DNA of 64,000 bases from Acholoe squamosa (taxonomy: Eukaryota; Annelida; Polychaeta; Phyllodocida; Polynoidae), in assembly GCA_949317995.1 (NCBI GenBank), contig OX439036.1, forward strand, positions 20,310,854-20,374,853. The letters are read 5' to 3'. Under the pieces are notes generated by a model. It ran no database searches and was not told the DNA's origin. It was given only the letters and a program-made list of their open reading frames with translations. This document shows, one piece after another, positions 46,126-58,051 of the stretch; within the stretch, counting starts at the first letter, position 1; each line of letters opens with the position of its first letter. Both the position numbers and the translations under genes were made by a program.

Positions 46126-46574
46126 GAAAATATCAGTATTACCCCTGTAGGTTATTTGGAGAGTTACTAACACCTGGCTCCAGTACTGACTTTAAAAAAA
46201 AAAAAACACCTCACTTCCAGTAAGTCTTTCTTTTCATATGAAGTTATAACTTGTCTCTTGTGTTACTCACAAGTGGTCATTGAAGTACAGTGCTAAAAAT
46301 TTGGAATTAAGTAGGTACCTAATTGGGAGAAGTCAGTCAGTGTACTATTCTATAAAGTGTGTGACATGAGTAGGTACCTGGTGTATTATTAGGATAATAA
46401 CGATATTTAGGTTAAAATTATTGTTACCACTTCATTCCACCAACATGCAAACAGTAGTTTTTCTAGTAGCGCAAATTTTTGGATCGATTTTTTTCAACGC
46501 CTAAGGGGTGTGGAGTGTTAAATCTTATATAGAGCAAAAAAAAAAGGTGATTTTAAAATTTTTTCTTATTCTTT

Positions 46575-46805
46575 TTGTGGGTGACTACCAAATACAACAC
46601 ACGGTTCGTCGTCCTAAATCAGGAAAGCAAATTGTATGTAGCTATCAGTTACTACAAGGGTAAAATCGTCATCCACGTGCGCAGGTACAAAAGATCCCAA
46701 AAGACTCCAACACAGGTCGGTGTGACCCTTTCAACCAAGGGGGCTAAAAAAACTAGGTTACAAAAAAAAAGAGAGATTATCCTTGAATTTCTTGATAGAA
46801 TTTAA
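46575..46805 (+). CDS. PC4-like single-strand DNA-binding domain protein (76 aa)
   Basis: The frame matches the pattern of the PC4/Sub1 C-terminal domain, a small ssDNA-binding beta sheet used as a transcription coactivator. A YVAISYYKGKIVIHVRRY block lies at residues 20-37. A PTQVGVTLS block (the usual P-x-x-x-G-[IV]-x-L turn) lies near residues 45-53, and a charged helix closes it. Length fits a lone domain (about 65-75 residues). The ATG chosen is the first after an in-frame stop near 46542. No host-type introns or neighbours are evident, and T/A homopolymers surround it. It may be a processed copy of a host gene or a gene carried by a mobile or viral element; I cannot tell which. Confidence 0.5.
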   Translation: MWVTTKYNTRFVVLNQESKLYVAISYYKGKIVIHVRRYKRSQKTPTQVGVTLSTKGAKKTRLQKKREIILEFLDRI

Positions 46806-47163
46806 TTGAGATGTGGTTTTATATGTTGTGTATGAAGGTGTTTATACTTTGTTTAGATATGTTGTGTATATAGGTGTACAGGGAGATAGATAGAAAGAAA
46901 AAAAAGAAAGATAAATAGATAGATAGATAAATATTGAAAAAAAATTCTCTTCACATATAAGTAACTCAGTGAAAATAGATCAACAAATAGATCAACAATT
47001 TTACTCCTACTACCTATGGTTGACATGCGTTTCCCATTTTATAAATGATATAAAATACAATGCTCCTTGATTACAGAGAGAACGACCTGGAGTTTTAGGG
47101 ATTAAATAAAGAAGATAAGAATGGTATGTGGTCAAATTGAATCAAAGTAATTCGTTTGAATAA
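46806..47163. other. no gene seen
   Basis: AT-rich, with a GATA-like run near 46915-46930. Confidence 0.4.
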
Positions 47164-47379
47164 CCCTTCCTATTCGGCTTTGAAACAGCTGTTCCCCCAA
47201 TTTATGTCGCCGACAGACTATTGATAGGTGACCCTACCCCACTAGAGCATGAATACACCACCCCCTCATTACCACAATTTACTTTTGATTTACAAACCCA
47301 TGAAGGGTGTGCCTTTGCAACAGACAGTGTAGATCTCCCTAACATACACCCCATTCATTGCCCTAACCGGTACTTGTGA
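47164..47379 (+). pseudogene. unassigned open frame without start codon
   Basis: About 71 codons are open between a TAA at 47161 and a TGA at 47377, with no methionine. The composition is protein-like, for example VADRLLIGDPTPLEHEY and CAFATDSVDLPNIHPIHC. The opposite strand is also partly open here, so it may be chance. No family recognised. If real, it is a broken fragment belonging to the same block as the PC4-like ORF. Confidence 0.2.
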
Positions 47380-47674
47380 AACCGTCACCTCCTTTAAAAA
47401 GGTGTAATCAATATAACACTCATTGATAACTACATCAGGTTATTCCAAATGCGTAAAAAAACATATAAATGTAAAGTCTACAATGTTTAACAGTGTTCTG
47501 GAACAAAAATTAAAATCATATATATGCAAAGTTCCATCCAATTTAGACCCAAAAATAATTAAATACCACCAAGTACTACAGGACTAGCACCTGCATCTGG
47601 TGGCAAACAGTGATACTACTACTCATAGTACTGTATGCATCACTACTGATGTGTTGAGTCGATATCTTTAATTC

Positions 47675-48977
47675 AAAAAGGGTGGTTCTGTAGAGAACCT
47701 ATATGACAGCGTACAGAAAAGCTAGCTGTAAGGGGTGACGCTCCGTTTGGTGGGAACATGCAGACTGAACTGAACCTTGGTGGCTAGATTCATAATGGGG
47801 AGGTTTACATGTAACTCCTAAAATCAGTTTTGAAAAAGGGTGTAGTCTTTATAACGAGGCTAATGTGAAGATTATTTATGTATGATTTTAATCACTATAG
47901 GTCATGTAACACTAATCTAGGTAGTATTAAGCTGTGTTGTGTTAAATAAAAACAGAAGATATACCTCTACAAGGCATTTGGTTGTGCGTATACTACATTA
48001 GGAAGTATGGAAGTCTTATGTTGCTGCCACCTGGTGGTGAATGATTTAATTAAACCATTGTCCTTAAATAACTTAAGATGGCGCCACTGTTTCTATTTGA
48101 GATAATCATTTCACTGATGAAACATGTATTTCATCGCAATAAATTCAACTTTGTGTGTAGACGTTTGATCATAGTTTAATAAAGAAGCATGTTGTCAGAC
48201 ATGTCTTAATGTCCAAAAAAAGTATGTGTTTATCATTAATAGTGTGGAATATACAGCTGTTTTGTTTACACTACCATTTTAACCACACTATATTTATTAC
48301 AAGTACCATACATCTGTTTGTCCAGATACACACCCTACCCCTCTCATTGCAAGGGGGGATGTAGTGACCCTCACTTCTATCTCGACTAATTTAGTCGAGA
48401 AGTTGTGACCCAGCAATAGACAGCGTTGACCTCAGTACCATACCCGCTGAGGTCCAATGCCCCAATTGAAGCAAAGGTAATAATCGGTTCCTCAACTTCT
48501 CACTAGGTGGTGTTACTAGGGGTTAGGTTGGACTATTTGCTCGCCATACACGCATTCATCGATGTAAATTGGACAGACATCGCTGGTGTACTATATTAAT
48601 TTCGTTTAGGTATTGTTTAAAAAATACAGACATAACACCTGAAGCGGTTTCTCTCGCCGAAAAAAGCTTCAGGTAGGCTATAAACGAGGTCGACATTGGC
48701 CGACACCTTTTTGGTAAGTAGTTTTGAGTGTGGATGATGTGAGGGTGGGCGCCGCTTAGGCGGCTGGTGCACCATCCATGACGATGGCACTACCATAAGC
48801 CAGACATTGTTTTCTACAGTGACACTACTACTTACTGCTGCTATAACAACCTGTTTTTACAGGTTAGACTATTGTGGCACACTGGTCCAACTCTCTCAGT
48901 TATGTAATACTGAGGGAAACGCTGTCACTGGGAAAAACGCTGTCATAGGTTCTATACAGAACCACCCCTTTTAACCA
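47675..48977. repeat. hairpin-dense segment bounded by an inverted module
   Basis: 47675-47715 is an inverted copy of 48938-48977, and each holds a GGTTCT/AGAACC tetraloop hairpin (47684-47699, 48948-48963). Between them lie further perfect stems: 48381-48399 (9 bp), 48428-48454 (8 bp), 48637-48674 (9 bp), 48751-48764 (5 bp) and 48848-48865 (7 bp, T4 loop). No coding function is supported. Confidence 0.6.
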
Positions 48978-49890
48978 AAAGTTAATCACCTACTGTATCA
49001 TGGTGTGCATGATACATCATTTACCACATCATGCTGTTTGTGTTGCATTTATACCATACCGCAACCGTGCGTTTTAGTGGCGGGGTACAGTGGGATTCAA
49101 TTCAATCAGCACCCAGGGACTTATACACACACACTATATCCGTGGATTTTGTATTTTCCCACTACGTACTGTGGAGGAGATTTCGGTCAGCATTCATGTA
49201 AACCAAGATGTAATGATAGCTTATCTCGGTGTGAACCTGTGCGAATTTGGTTTGGTCATTGCTAAAAAAAAAATCTGACTTTACATCTGTATTGGATTTA
49301 ACCAATAAAAAAAAGGTGTAAATGTGATATAAATGTGCTCTGATTAACTTACACCATTTTGATAGATATCGTAGTTCTATTCAGTGTGCAATCTATAAAC
49401 ATGAGCGCTGTAATTACAGCTGGTGATCTGTTCATTTTGGACAGGTCAACTGTGCGACAAGACAGTCTGCACGTGTGACATACATGTTAATGTACTGATG
49501 AGGTACCACTTGCTTACGTCACCCTCTTTTATCCAACGTCATCACCACACTCATCCTTTTAATTTTTTATTTAAAAAAAATAAGGGAAAAATGAAATAAG
49601 ATGTAATTTTTTATTTATGAAAAATTCTCATCTACATAATAAACCACCCCTAGGTGGTCATGTGACCTTTGATACCTTTATCCAAGTCTCTTTTTCAACA
49701 CATTTATTCAAGTGACTTTTCATAGGTAGACAAATAGTTCAATATTCACCACTTTTTCATCAGTTACCTAGTTATCTTTCAGGATGAATGTTATTATGAG
49801 TACAAATATCATAAACATTAAAAGTGTATAAATAAGATGTCGAAAACATTACTTTAAATTTTCATCATTTTTACTTTGTTCACAGCTATA
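48978..49890. other. no supported gene
   Basis: Overlapping frames of 62 and 86 codons at 49005-49278 have no motif. Runs of A occur at 49264-49273 and 49306-49313. The region is AT-rich. Confidence 0.4.
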
Positions 49891-50145
49891 TTATAGAATT
49901 TCTACTGGATAGGTCTTGCTTTTGTCAACCAATACACGTTTATGGTCCATATTGAAAAGGTATGTTATCAGTTCTTTCACATTCAGGGAATTGACAATGT
50001 CAAATATGACACATACCCTTGTAAATTCATCCCAAATATCACCAACAGATATCCTGGAAAATACCCACTCTCCATACATAGAAATAAGTTCTTCCTTGTT
50101 GGAGTAGTATCCATGATATTTAACCTGCGACTTATGGTTTTTACA
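49891..50145 (-). pseudogene. unassigned open frame, 84 codons
   Basis: Open on the minus strand from a TGA at 50146-50148 to a stop at 49891. The only ATG with a reasonable length is at 50079. The composition is plausible for protein (GEWVFSRISVGDIWDEF, then KELITYLFNMDHKRVLVD), with no recognised motif or membrane segment. Short plus-strand frames overlap it. It could be an exon or a fragment of an integrated element. Confidence 0.25.
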
Positions 50146-50489
50146 TCATAACATCCATCTTTTACTGTCCTATTAAACCTCCTGTGTAGTAAATAATGAT
50201 ACTTACATTGTTGGTGGAAAAAAAGAAAAAAAAAAGTTTTATTTTTTTAGTCTATATAGTCTTACAGTCATATATACCCTTTATACTTTACATTCTCATC
50301 TTACACTCAGAGTCTGACACGTTTTTCACAGGTAACACTTAAAAGAAAAGAAATGTTTTACTAGAAATAGGAAGTATTTTTAACTTCTACTTGACCTGAG
50401 TTAGAGCGTTGTAAGATTGATGGTGATTTATTTGTGATCAACATATATGAACTATGGATATATCAGATTTATAATATTAAAAATTTGGG

Positions 50490-50710
50490 CTAGGCAGTGC
50501 CACCCACCCTTACGTTGCACTGTTGTTTTACTTGCGTCACTCTTACACACCTTTTATGTGTCTTCTCCTTCACACATCACTATATAAAGAGACTACCGTC
50601 TAGGTCATATGGCGCCACCCACTCATTATGTTACTCCATCGTTTACTCACGTCACTCAACGTTTTTGCCTTACACACCTTTTATGTAGCTTCTCCCTTGC
50701 ACACCCCTGT
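50490..50710 (+). promoter_or_regulatory. duplicated promoter-like unit with TATA box
   Basis: About 95 bases at 50490-50580 are repeated, diverged, at 50610-50705. Shared parts are GCCACCCACTC/CTTA, CGTCACTC and CTTACACACCTTTTATGT. Between them TATATAAAGAGA lies at about 50581-50592. CRE-like TTACGTCACCC also occurs near 49513. No downstream gene is visible. Confidence 0.35.
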
Positions 50711-50799
50711 CCCAAAGCTTGCCTTAAAACAAACTAAAGGCCGCACATTTTTTTTCAAAGGGGTATGGCCTATTATAGAAACCATGTGGTTAAGTCACT

Positions 50800-51245
50800 T
50801 GGCTAGATCACGTGTTGTTTACAAACAAGGGAGGTCACGTGGTTGGGCAACCGCCATCTACATAATCGGGTCACGTGACCTAGACCATTAGCCAATCAGA
50901 GACCTCAATTAGGAAATAACTCCACAGGGGGTCTAAGTAACGTGATCAAGGGAATGTGGTCTATTATGCAAATGAGGTCTCATTAGCATAAAGGGGCATG
51001 GTCTATTATGTGAATGAGGGGTCACGTGACCAAATGGAGGGCTCTAATTAGCTAAGGGGGCGTGGCCTATTATGCAAATGAGGTCTCATTAGCATAAGGG
51101 GGCATGGTCTTTTATGTAAATGAGGGGTCACATGACCAAATTGAGGGCTCTGATTGGCTAAGGGGGCGTGGTCTATTATGCAAATGAGGTGCACAACAGG
51201 GGTCCAGGTCACGTGATTAAATGGAGGCCTCTGATTGGCTGCATC
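50800..51245. promoter_or_regulatory. 106-bp tandem array of octamer, E-box, CCAAT and GC-box motifs
   Basis: ATGCAAAT occurs at 50966, 51072 and 51178, exactly 106 bases apart. CACGTG occurs at 50809, 50836, 50872, 51023 and 51210, with a CACATG at 51129. CCAAT or ATTGG occurs near 50892, 51153 and 51233. Each unit also has a GGGGGCGTGG-type GC box. No gene start is visible next to it. Confidence 0.7.
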
Positions 51246-51309
51246 CCCAGTGAGTAATATCCTGTAGTTAGCTATAGTCCCGTTCCGATACATACTATAC
51301 TACTTCCAT

Positions 51310-51842
51310 TATTATATTGACAACATTTACTGGGTCTCACACTGCACTTTTGTATCATGCTGATCCTTTTAGAGAAAAAAGGTTAGCCACAATTCATAAA
51401 TGCATTCCTAGTTCTTTACTCCCAAGGGATATTTTTTATGATAAATGGGATTTATGCATTTTAGCAGTATCTGTGATGATGTAGGCTGAGCTCACATACT
51501 GTGACAACATAGGACAATGAGCAGCTTAGTGCGTAGGCTGCAGCTCCTGTTGAGCTGGCTAACCACTGAGATGGAACTAATTCAGATGGTCATACTTGTC
51601 ATGCATGGAGACAGGAGGGTTGTAGGGAGGTGTGTATAGGGGTCGAGAGATAGCCATAAAGGCAGGTATATGGGACCTTAGTAGGGGAAAGTTTTCTATG
51701 GACATGGTCGTATGAAGGGGAGGGAACAAGCACAGGATTTTCAGCAGTGTATGGGGAGAGACAGTTAAAAGGAAACCAAAATAAATGATATAAGAGGGGA
51801 ACAGCAGTCGTGTAATATCTGTTGCCAGCCTCTCATCCCCTC
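51310..51842 (+). repeat. dispersed repeat R1, copy 2
   Basis: Matches 38355-38876 in the same orientation along its length, with indels around 51650-51790. Confidence 0.8.
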
Positions 51843-53429
51843 CGACACTTCATCAAACTGAATAGCTTCTTGGGGGGCCTTTGGGAGCTGTCTTTTCCAG
51901 CATGCAAACTGCTCCCCTGTCATACTGAGGGTACTGACAGCTTAAAGGTATTGCAATGTGATACTAAACATGTATAAACCTGTGCGATAATAGGCCTACA
52001 CTCTCAGCCCCAATAGTAAATGGGCAGTAAAGACCACTGTACTGCGTACAGGGCAACATGCTGTAGGGTCATTAGATTTGTACTAACAGCAGCTGTTTTC
52101 CAAAAAAAAAATCTTTCTACTGTAAATAGCTTGGCAAAGTCCAACACTAATATTGAGGTAATTATGGATAAAGACCCACACCAACCTGTGAATTAGGAGG
52201 TTAATTCAAAGCATCCTGGAATCACATCCTCAGCGATCTTAGGAATTATTCTACCTTATCCTATTAAGTGATCTTAAGATTAGACTGCATTCACATTTCC
52301 TAGCCAGCACTAAGATCGCATCGATCTTAGCCTCAGCCCTCCTACACTATTCCAAGAAGTACTGACTGGGCACAGGAGTCCCAAAATAAAGGAATAGGTG
52401 TGGAGACACTCTTCTTCACAACAGTGTTTATACCATTGTTCCCCGTCCCCATATGGGCTAACAAAAGAGCACAGGGTGCAGTTGACCCCTGTACAGTATT
52501 CAAGAGTTGTTCCCATGAATTTATGATTTATGCTTGCCTATTAGAAGCATTGTGCCCTCCCCCCAGGACAAAGAGAGAGAAGGGAAGAATTACCTTACAG
52601 TGCACTTAATGCATGAGTATCCCTAAGAGCCCTCAAGGACACTCAGCAAACGTCCTCCCTCCCCTCTATATGTATGCAGCAGGCTATTCACTCTTTCGAT
52701 CAGGAGTGTTCCCTGTAAGTGCTCTTGTACTCAGTTGAAACCACTATGCAATTCTTTCACTAAGATTGCAGTGATCTTAGTGCTGGAAAAGGAATAGTGA
52801 AGTGATCCGAGGACTTGCTATTCCTGAGAGGCCTGCAACCACTGCATTAGATAGGGTAGACCAGCCAGGTCTTATGATATGTGCCTACACTAAGATTGCT
52901 GGGGTTGCAATCCCAGGATGTTTTGAATTAAGCTCCTGATCTCCAAGTCACAATAATTAGGGTTTCCATTCCTCACCTATCTAACAGTATAGCCTCGGCA
53001 GACTTTAGCTTGTAGTCACGCTTAAGGTGTAGGGGATGCCTCTCAAAGTGTGTGTGTGTTAATATAATTGTGTAGGACCACTCCCGTGTGCAGTCTTTGT
53101 AATACTTAGATAGCCCTGATAAAGACGCCTCTTCAATTAAGATATTGGATTCATAATGACAACACAAGTGTATACACTCCCAATTATAAATAATTGTGTC
53201 AAGTGCAATTCAGATTTGTTCCTATTATAGACCTCTTCTTGGGGAATCGCTTTGTGTCTGCCTCTCCCTCACTTTGTCTATCATTTACTCCCTTTCCCCA
53301 TTTTGCAACATGCTGCATATCCCTCCATTTTCTCCTCCTAGATTTACTCCCTACTAGAAGGGATACGTACCCCTCAGTCAGCTTAACTTTTTTTGTGCCT
53401 GTCCACTAGCCCCTCTTCCCACCATGTAC
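51843..53429. other. no gene seen
   Basis: Words around ACTAAGATYGC recur near 52308, 52759 and 52888. Short unrelated frames only. Confidence 0.4.
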
Positions 53430-54936
53430 AGTAGGGTAAGTCGCCCCTGACTCAACCACTAGGCACATTGGTACCTTATGTCAACCACCCTAGACTAACT
53501 TATTTCATATTACGTAGAGTTACTAATCGATGGCACTGTCAGCCGAGCACACCAGTTTTACAGTGGATTGCTTATTATGCGGGTCTACAGGGGTAGTTGA
53601 TGCCAATACAATCCTATTGACTTGATTGGGGTTGTGGTGTATGTGCTACACCAGTATGTGCTGCGTATTTACAATTTGGGCTCAGAGTGTGCTTTTGACT
53701 ACCTACAATAGGTGCGTGCCTTGCACATGCCCTAAGCACACAACCAAAAATAGTTTTCTTATCCAAGAAAATAAACTTGATATAAGAAATATTTTCTAGT
53801 TATGAGGAAAATTCTGGTTATAAGATTCACCAGTCATCTTGTCCTTAAGAAAAATCAAGTTAGGAACAAATCATGAGCTGCCTTCTTGATTTAAGTTTTC
53901 AAGCTTATTCTTCTTGAGAAGATTTCTCAAAATTGGTAGTTTTGTCCACCAGGTAACATTACTTATCTTATAATCTTAAACAAGGAAGTCTACTTTCTTG
54001 ATATGAGATTTATTAAACTAGAAGTGTTTTCTTACATCTAGAAAATTTAGAACTAAGATCTTGTTAGAAATTGGCCAAGGAATATTATGTAACATGTGAG
54101 ATAAGTATTATTTTCTTTAAGAAATTACATAGTCTGCCACTAGGGGCCAGCACTACCTGTTATGGTGAATTATTTGCAATACAAAGTAGAAAGTCCTTGC
54201 TTAAACTCGGTCCTAAAACATTAGATTTTTATGATAAAGTGAAAACTGAAGGAAACTTATTTTAATTTTAATTTAGTATCAGGTCCATTGGTCTAATACT
54301 TGATTGAGGGGATTTCAAGGCATAAAGGAAGCTTTTTGTGTAGATAATAATAATGTAAGGGTGGGGTGTGCCACAGCCTTTCATCAAGTTAAAGACTTTG
54401 AATAAAGGTCTTATTCACTTATGAAAATGTGGCTTCAAAGAGCTGCATGTAATCTGATGAACCTGTCACTGAGGTAGCCTTCTGTTCTATCTTATTCTGA
54501 AGCATTTCCATAATAGATAAATATCATATCCACTTTACAAACAAGGAAATTAATGTTTTTGAAATACTGGAAATAAGAAAATATAACTTATTTTAAAAAA
54601 CATTTATGAGTAAGTTTGTTTTGAAATAATCCTCTTCCATGAGAATTATTAACTTCTTTAAGAAATATTCTAGAAAATCGAATCCTGATTTGAGAATAAA
54701 TTACTTGATTTAAGAAAAAAAAACTCTTAAGAATTTCTTATTTCAAGTAAAATTTTGTAACCTGGCGGACAAACTTGTTTTAAGTTAAAATAATTTCTTA
54801 AAATAAAAAAGTTATTTTTGGCTGTGCATTACTCATGAGGCGGGGACCTGAGTGAATATTACCTTTAATGGATGGGTGGTCGACTTAAGGTACACTAACT
54901 TGCCTAATGGTCGAGTCAGGGGCGACTTACCCTACT
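53430..54936. mobile_element. outer inverted-repeat element, about 64-bp ends
   Basis: It begins AGTAGGGTAAGTCGCCCC and ends with the complement. About 60 of 64 bases pair in the ends, which also carry TGACTC and GTACCTTA. The interior (about 420 bases once the inner element is removed) has no frame. The target duplication is not evident. Confidence 0.85.
53742..54826. mobile_element. inner AT-rich MITE nested in the outer element
   Basis: Ends CACAACCAAAAATAG and, inverted, CACAGCCAAAAATAAC. CA lies on both sides (53740-53741, 54827-54828). The interior is rich in TTAAGAAA and TCTTGAT words. No frame with a motif. Confidence 0.75.
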
Positions 54937-56045
54937 CGTGACAGATGAGACTTTGTGTATAGGGAACTGACCTGCTCATTGTGTTCTCAGCCAACACACT
55001 GAGCAGATCCTTACCCAGTTTGTGATATCTCATGCCTACATGCAAACCCCCTTCCTACCTTCCCTCACCTGTTCCATAGTATCTGTCCTCTCTCAAGACC
55101 AATCTTGCAGAGTCTGACCAGTAAGCCCTGCAGGTCTAAGGGGAGAACTACCAACTTTCTAATACTATCCTGCATGCAAGGCTTACTATTATTTAAAATT
55201 GGGCAAAAAACCTCCCCTGTTCATGTTGCCATACGAAAGGTGTTGTAAAGCCAATGTAAGAAATAGTGCAAGCAAATGACAGGGCCTCAGACATAGAATA
55301 TATTCTAATTCTGTAAGCTCCTTGTATATTAAATATATTATATCTAGTAAGTATACAGCGGCTTAAAAATGAAGGGGTGAATAAAGGAGTAAATGATAAA
55401 TATTAATGAAATCACATTGAGGAGAGGACGCGTGCGAGTGCATCTTGGCAGCTAGAATGGAATAGAAAGGGACCATTTACCAGATTAACATGTTAAGGAG
55501 TTAAGTGTCACAATGCTTTAATTTGTTGAGCACATTACTTGAACCACCTACCAACCATAGATCAATATCCGTATATGATTACGACTCTCACCTTTGATAT
55601 GAGAGTCCTTATCATAGTTTTCTGACCAGAATGTCATGCATGCACTGCAAAGGTGCCAGTATTGTAGAACTTTGGGAGAAAATGCTGTGATATTCACAAA
55701 GACAAACAGTTATTTTTTACAATGTAAGGATTCACGCAATGCTTAACCAACTAAGCAATGCGATAAGATGTTACTCATGTTGTCAAAAGATCACTCACAT
55801 TTATATTTAAATTCCCGCATGGTTACAATAGTTCCATGACAGGTAACCATGATGTTATTGTGGGTGCAAAAAGAGTAATCAACAAAGTATATAATGATAG
55901 GATCACCAATTCATTTTTACATTGTACTGGAAAGAGCAGTTTATATTGTGTGTCCCATCCGTAGCTCATTTTGGCCGTCTTGCTTCACTTTGATATCCCC
56001 CGCCACTCTACGTGTGGTCTCATTACTGCAACTAGTCCAGAAAAC
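54937..56045. other. no gene seen
   Basis: No recognised feature apart from an 8-bp GACTCTCA hairpin near 55583. Confidence 0.4.
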
Positions 56046-56046
56046 T

Positions 56047-56200
56047 GTATGGACACCCATGCCCAGCCCCCGCACTCTCCTGCCATTCTGACACCATGTG
56101 TGTTATGAAAACGTATTTTTTCAGAGTTCGAGCCCTTTTAGGAGGACATGGTGTCAGAATGGATCTGACAGTGCGGGGACTGGGTTCCCATGGGCATACA
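56047..56200. repeat. foldback with about 55-bp arms
   Basis: 56047-56098 is inverted at about 56144-56200. Shared CCATTCTGACACCATG and CCCCGCACT. Loop of about 45 bases. Confidence 0.75.
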
Positions 56201-56209
56201 CTCTTGACT

Positions 56210-58050
56210 CAGATACCCCTTTAAATATAGTGATTAGAAAATGAAAGGTGATTCTTCATTCATAGATTTTGGCTTTACCAAGCTTTCGAAATTCAATGGG
56301 AGTAGTCACATTTGTAGGCTGCAATAGTATTATAGCTTTCATACATGTAGGTTCCAATCAGAACTGGAGAGTCCCTAGGTTGGTTAGGCTAACTTTGATT
56401 TCTTCCTTGACATTCCTTGAGTCAACCACTGATTGTATTTCTAGCAGAAATGCCAGGTATGATTACCTCCCCAGATGGGGTACCACGTGAGCGTCCTCCT
56501 GGCTCAAGATGAGATTAGTTCCATGCCACATAAAGCAACATGAGATGTGATGTCTTAGGACGCATGCGCCAAGGACGTTTTCCTGTGTATTATTTCTGAC
56601 CTCCACTAGATGGCAGGTAAGGGACATTGCTGCCGAGACCCCTTTCACAAGGTAGAGCTGCTTGTTGGAAATACCAGTTCGTTTTCCCAGTCAATTGTCT
56701 TTCGACAGTCTCCCCCCCCAATGTTCATAAAAATCACTCTTCCACCACAAAAGAGAGTTTCCGTCCTTGAGAGGGTGTAAATGATGTCAGAACCTAATGC
56801 CGGAAGTGGGAATTGTTGGTCACGTCCTTCTTCCAGGTGGTGCTAATAATTATGTAGAGGTCATAAGCCTCACCATGACCCTGTGGTCTCTGACATTTGG
56901 GCAGTGCCTTGTCTCATGGTTAGTTCTCTACTCAGCCTGAGACACCATAGAGTGTGCAAGGGCAAAGGGTATTTGGTTCTATTACAATCTACTCAGTGGC
57001 TTGTAAAAAGGAGAGAAAGGCGTATTCCATCCAAGCTGGCCCAGGCTGCCACATAAGGCCATCATGAAGGTTGCCCTGACAATATTAGGCAGGAACAGAC
57101 TGCAATGAGGCATTCTATTTGATCACAACAGAATGATGTGGAGGGGGTCTTGCAGCTGTGCTAACAACATCATTAGAAGACAGGCCTCCTGGGACAAGGG
57201 CCCCTTCTAGGCTTCTACGTGGGTAGGGAGCTGCTCCAATCTGTGCCAATCTGACCTTGTGAAAAAAACAACAACTCAGATTCATCCCTCATGGTGTACC
57301 TACCTTAATGAATAGAGTTTGGTCCATTTAATATTTCAGTAATCTAGCGACAGAGCAAAATCTATTTGCATCTGGGCATGATGCTGTAGACAAGAAAATG
57401 TGAGTCACAAAATAGAATGTAGTTGTGTCCTTTGCTGATAGGATTAGGAACTTAGCTACTCAATAAAGTCTTTACCACCGAATTCCATTTCTAGGGGTTT
57501 ATTTGTCATCAGGATACACCAATCCAGGTGCAGCATTTAACTAATGGGACAGCAGCAGTGTACCATTACTGGTTATACCAACTGCTTCCAATTAGACAGT
57601 ATCAACTACTTAAAACCTCTGGGAGTGATCTGCACAGATATCTGACTACACCAAACCAGCTCTGGAAATTATTTCCTAGTAGTGTCAATTAGCATCATTG
57701 GGAAATGCTCTCTGGTGTTCTCAGAAAGTGGGATTTATAAAACAAGCAAGGTTCCCTGCATAAATGGGAAGGGGTCATCCATTTGTAGACGTTTTACTGA
57801 TGCAATATGATAGCTTAAATCTGGGACAAGATCTGAAATATATAGATTTTCCAATTTCTGTATATCTATCATCACCCCACTTGTGAAAGTGTCCTGCTGA
57901 AATCTCAATCTATTCAGTGCATTCTAATCATGTCAAATTCAAGCCCACCAAAGAGGATAGACCAGCTGAAACTAAAGTCCAACGATGTGCACATAATGAG
58001 CCATAATATGCCATAATAAGTGGCACCCTATGACTTGGGAAGGGGTATAT
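56210..58050. other. no gene seen
   Basis: Short frames without motifs, and a C-run near 56710. Nothing supported. Confidence 0.4.
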
Positions 58051-58051
58051 A

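Noticed and set aside
45721-46173. Ser/Asn-rich and Leu-rich frames
   Set aside because: Products of AAC/CAG/AGT triplet repeats.
48738-48974. 78-codon plus frame with a hydrophobic stretch
   Set aside because: No start codon. Its ending repeats, on the other strand, at the inverted module near 47680, so it reflects the hairpin repeat.
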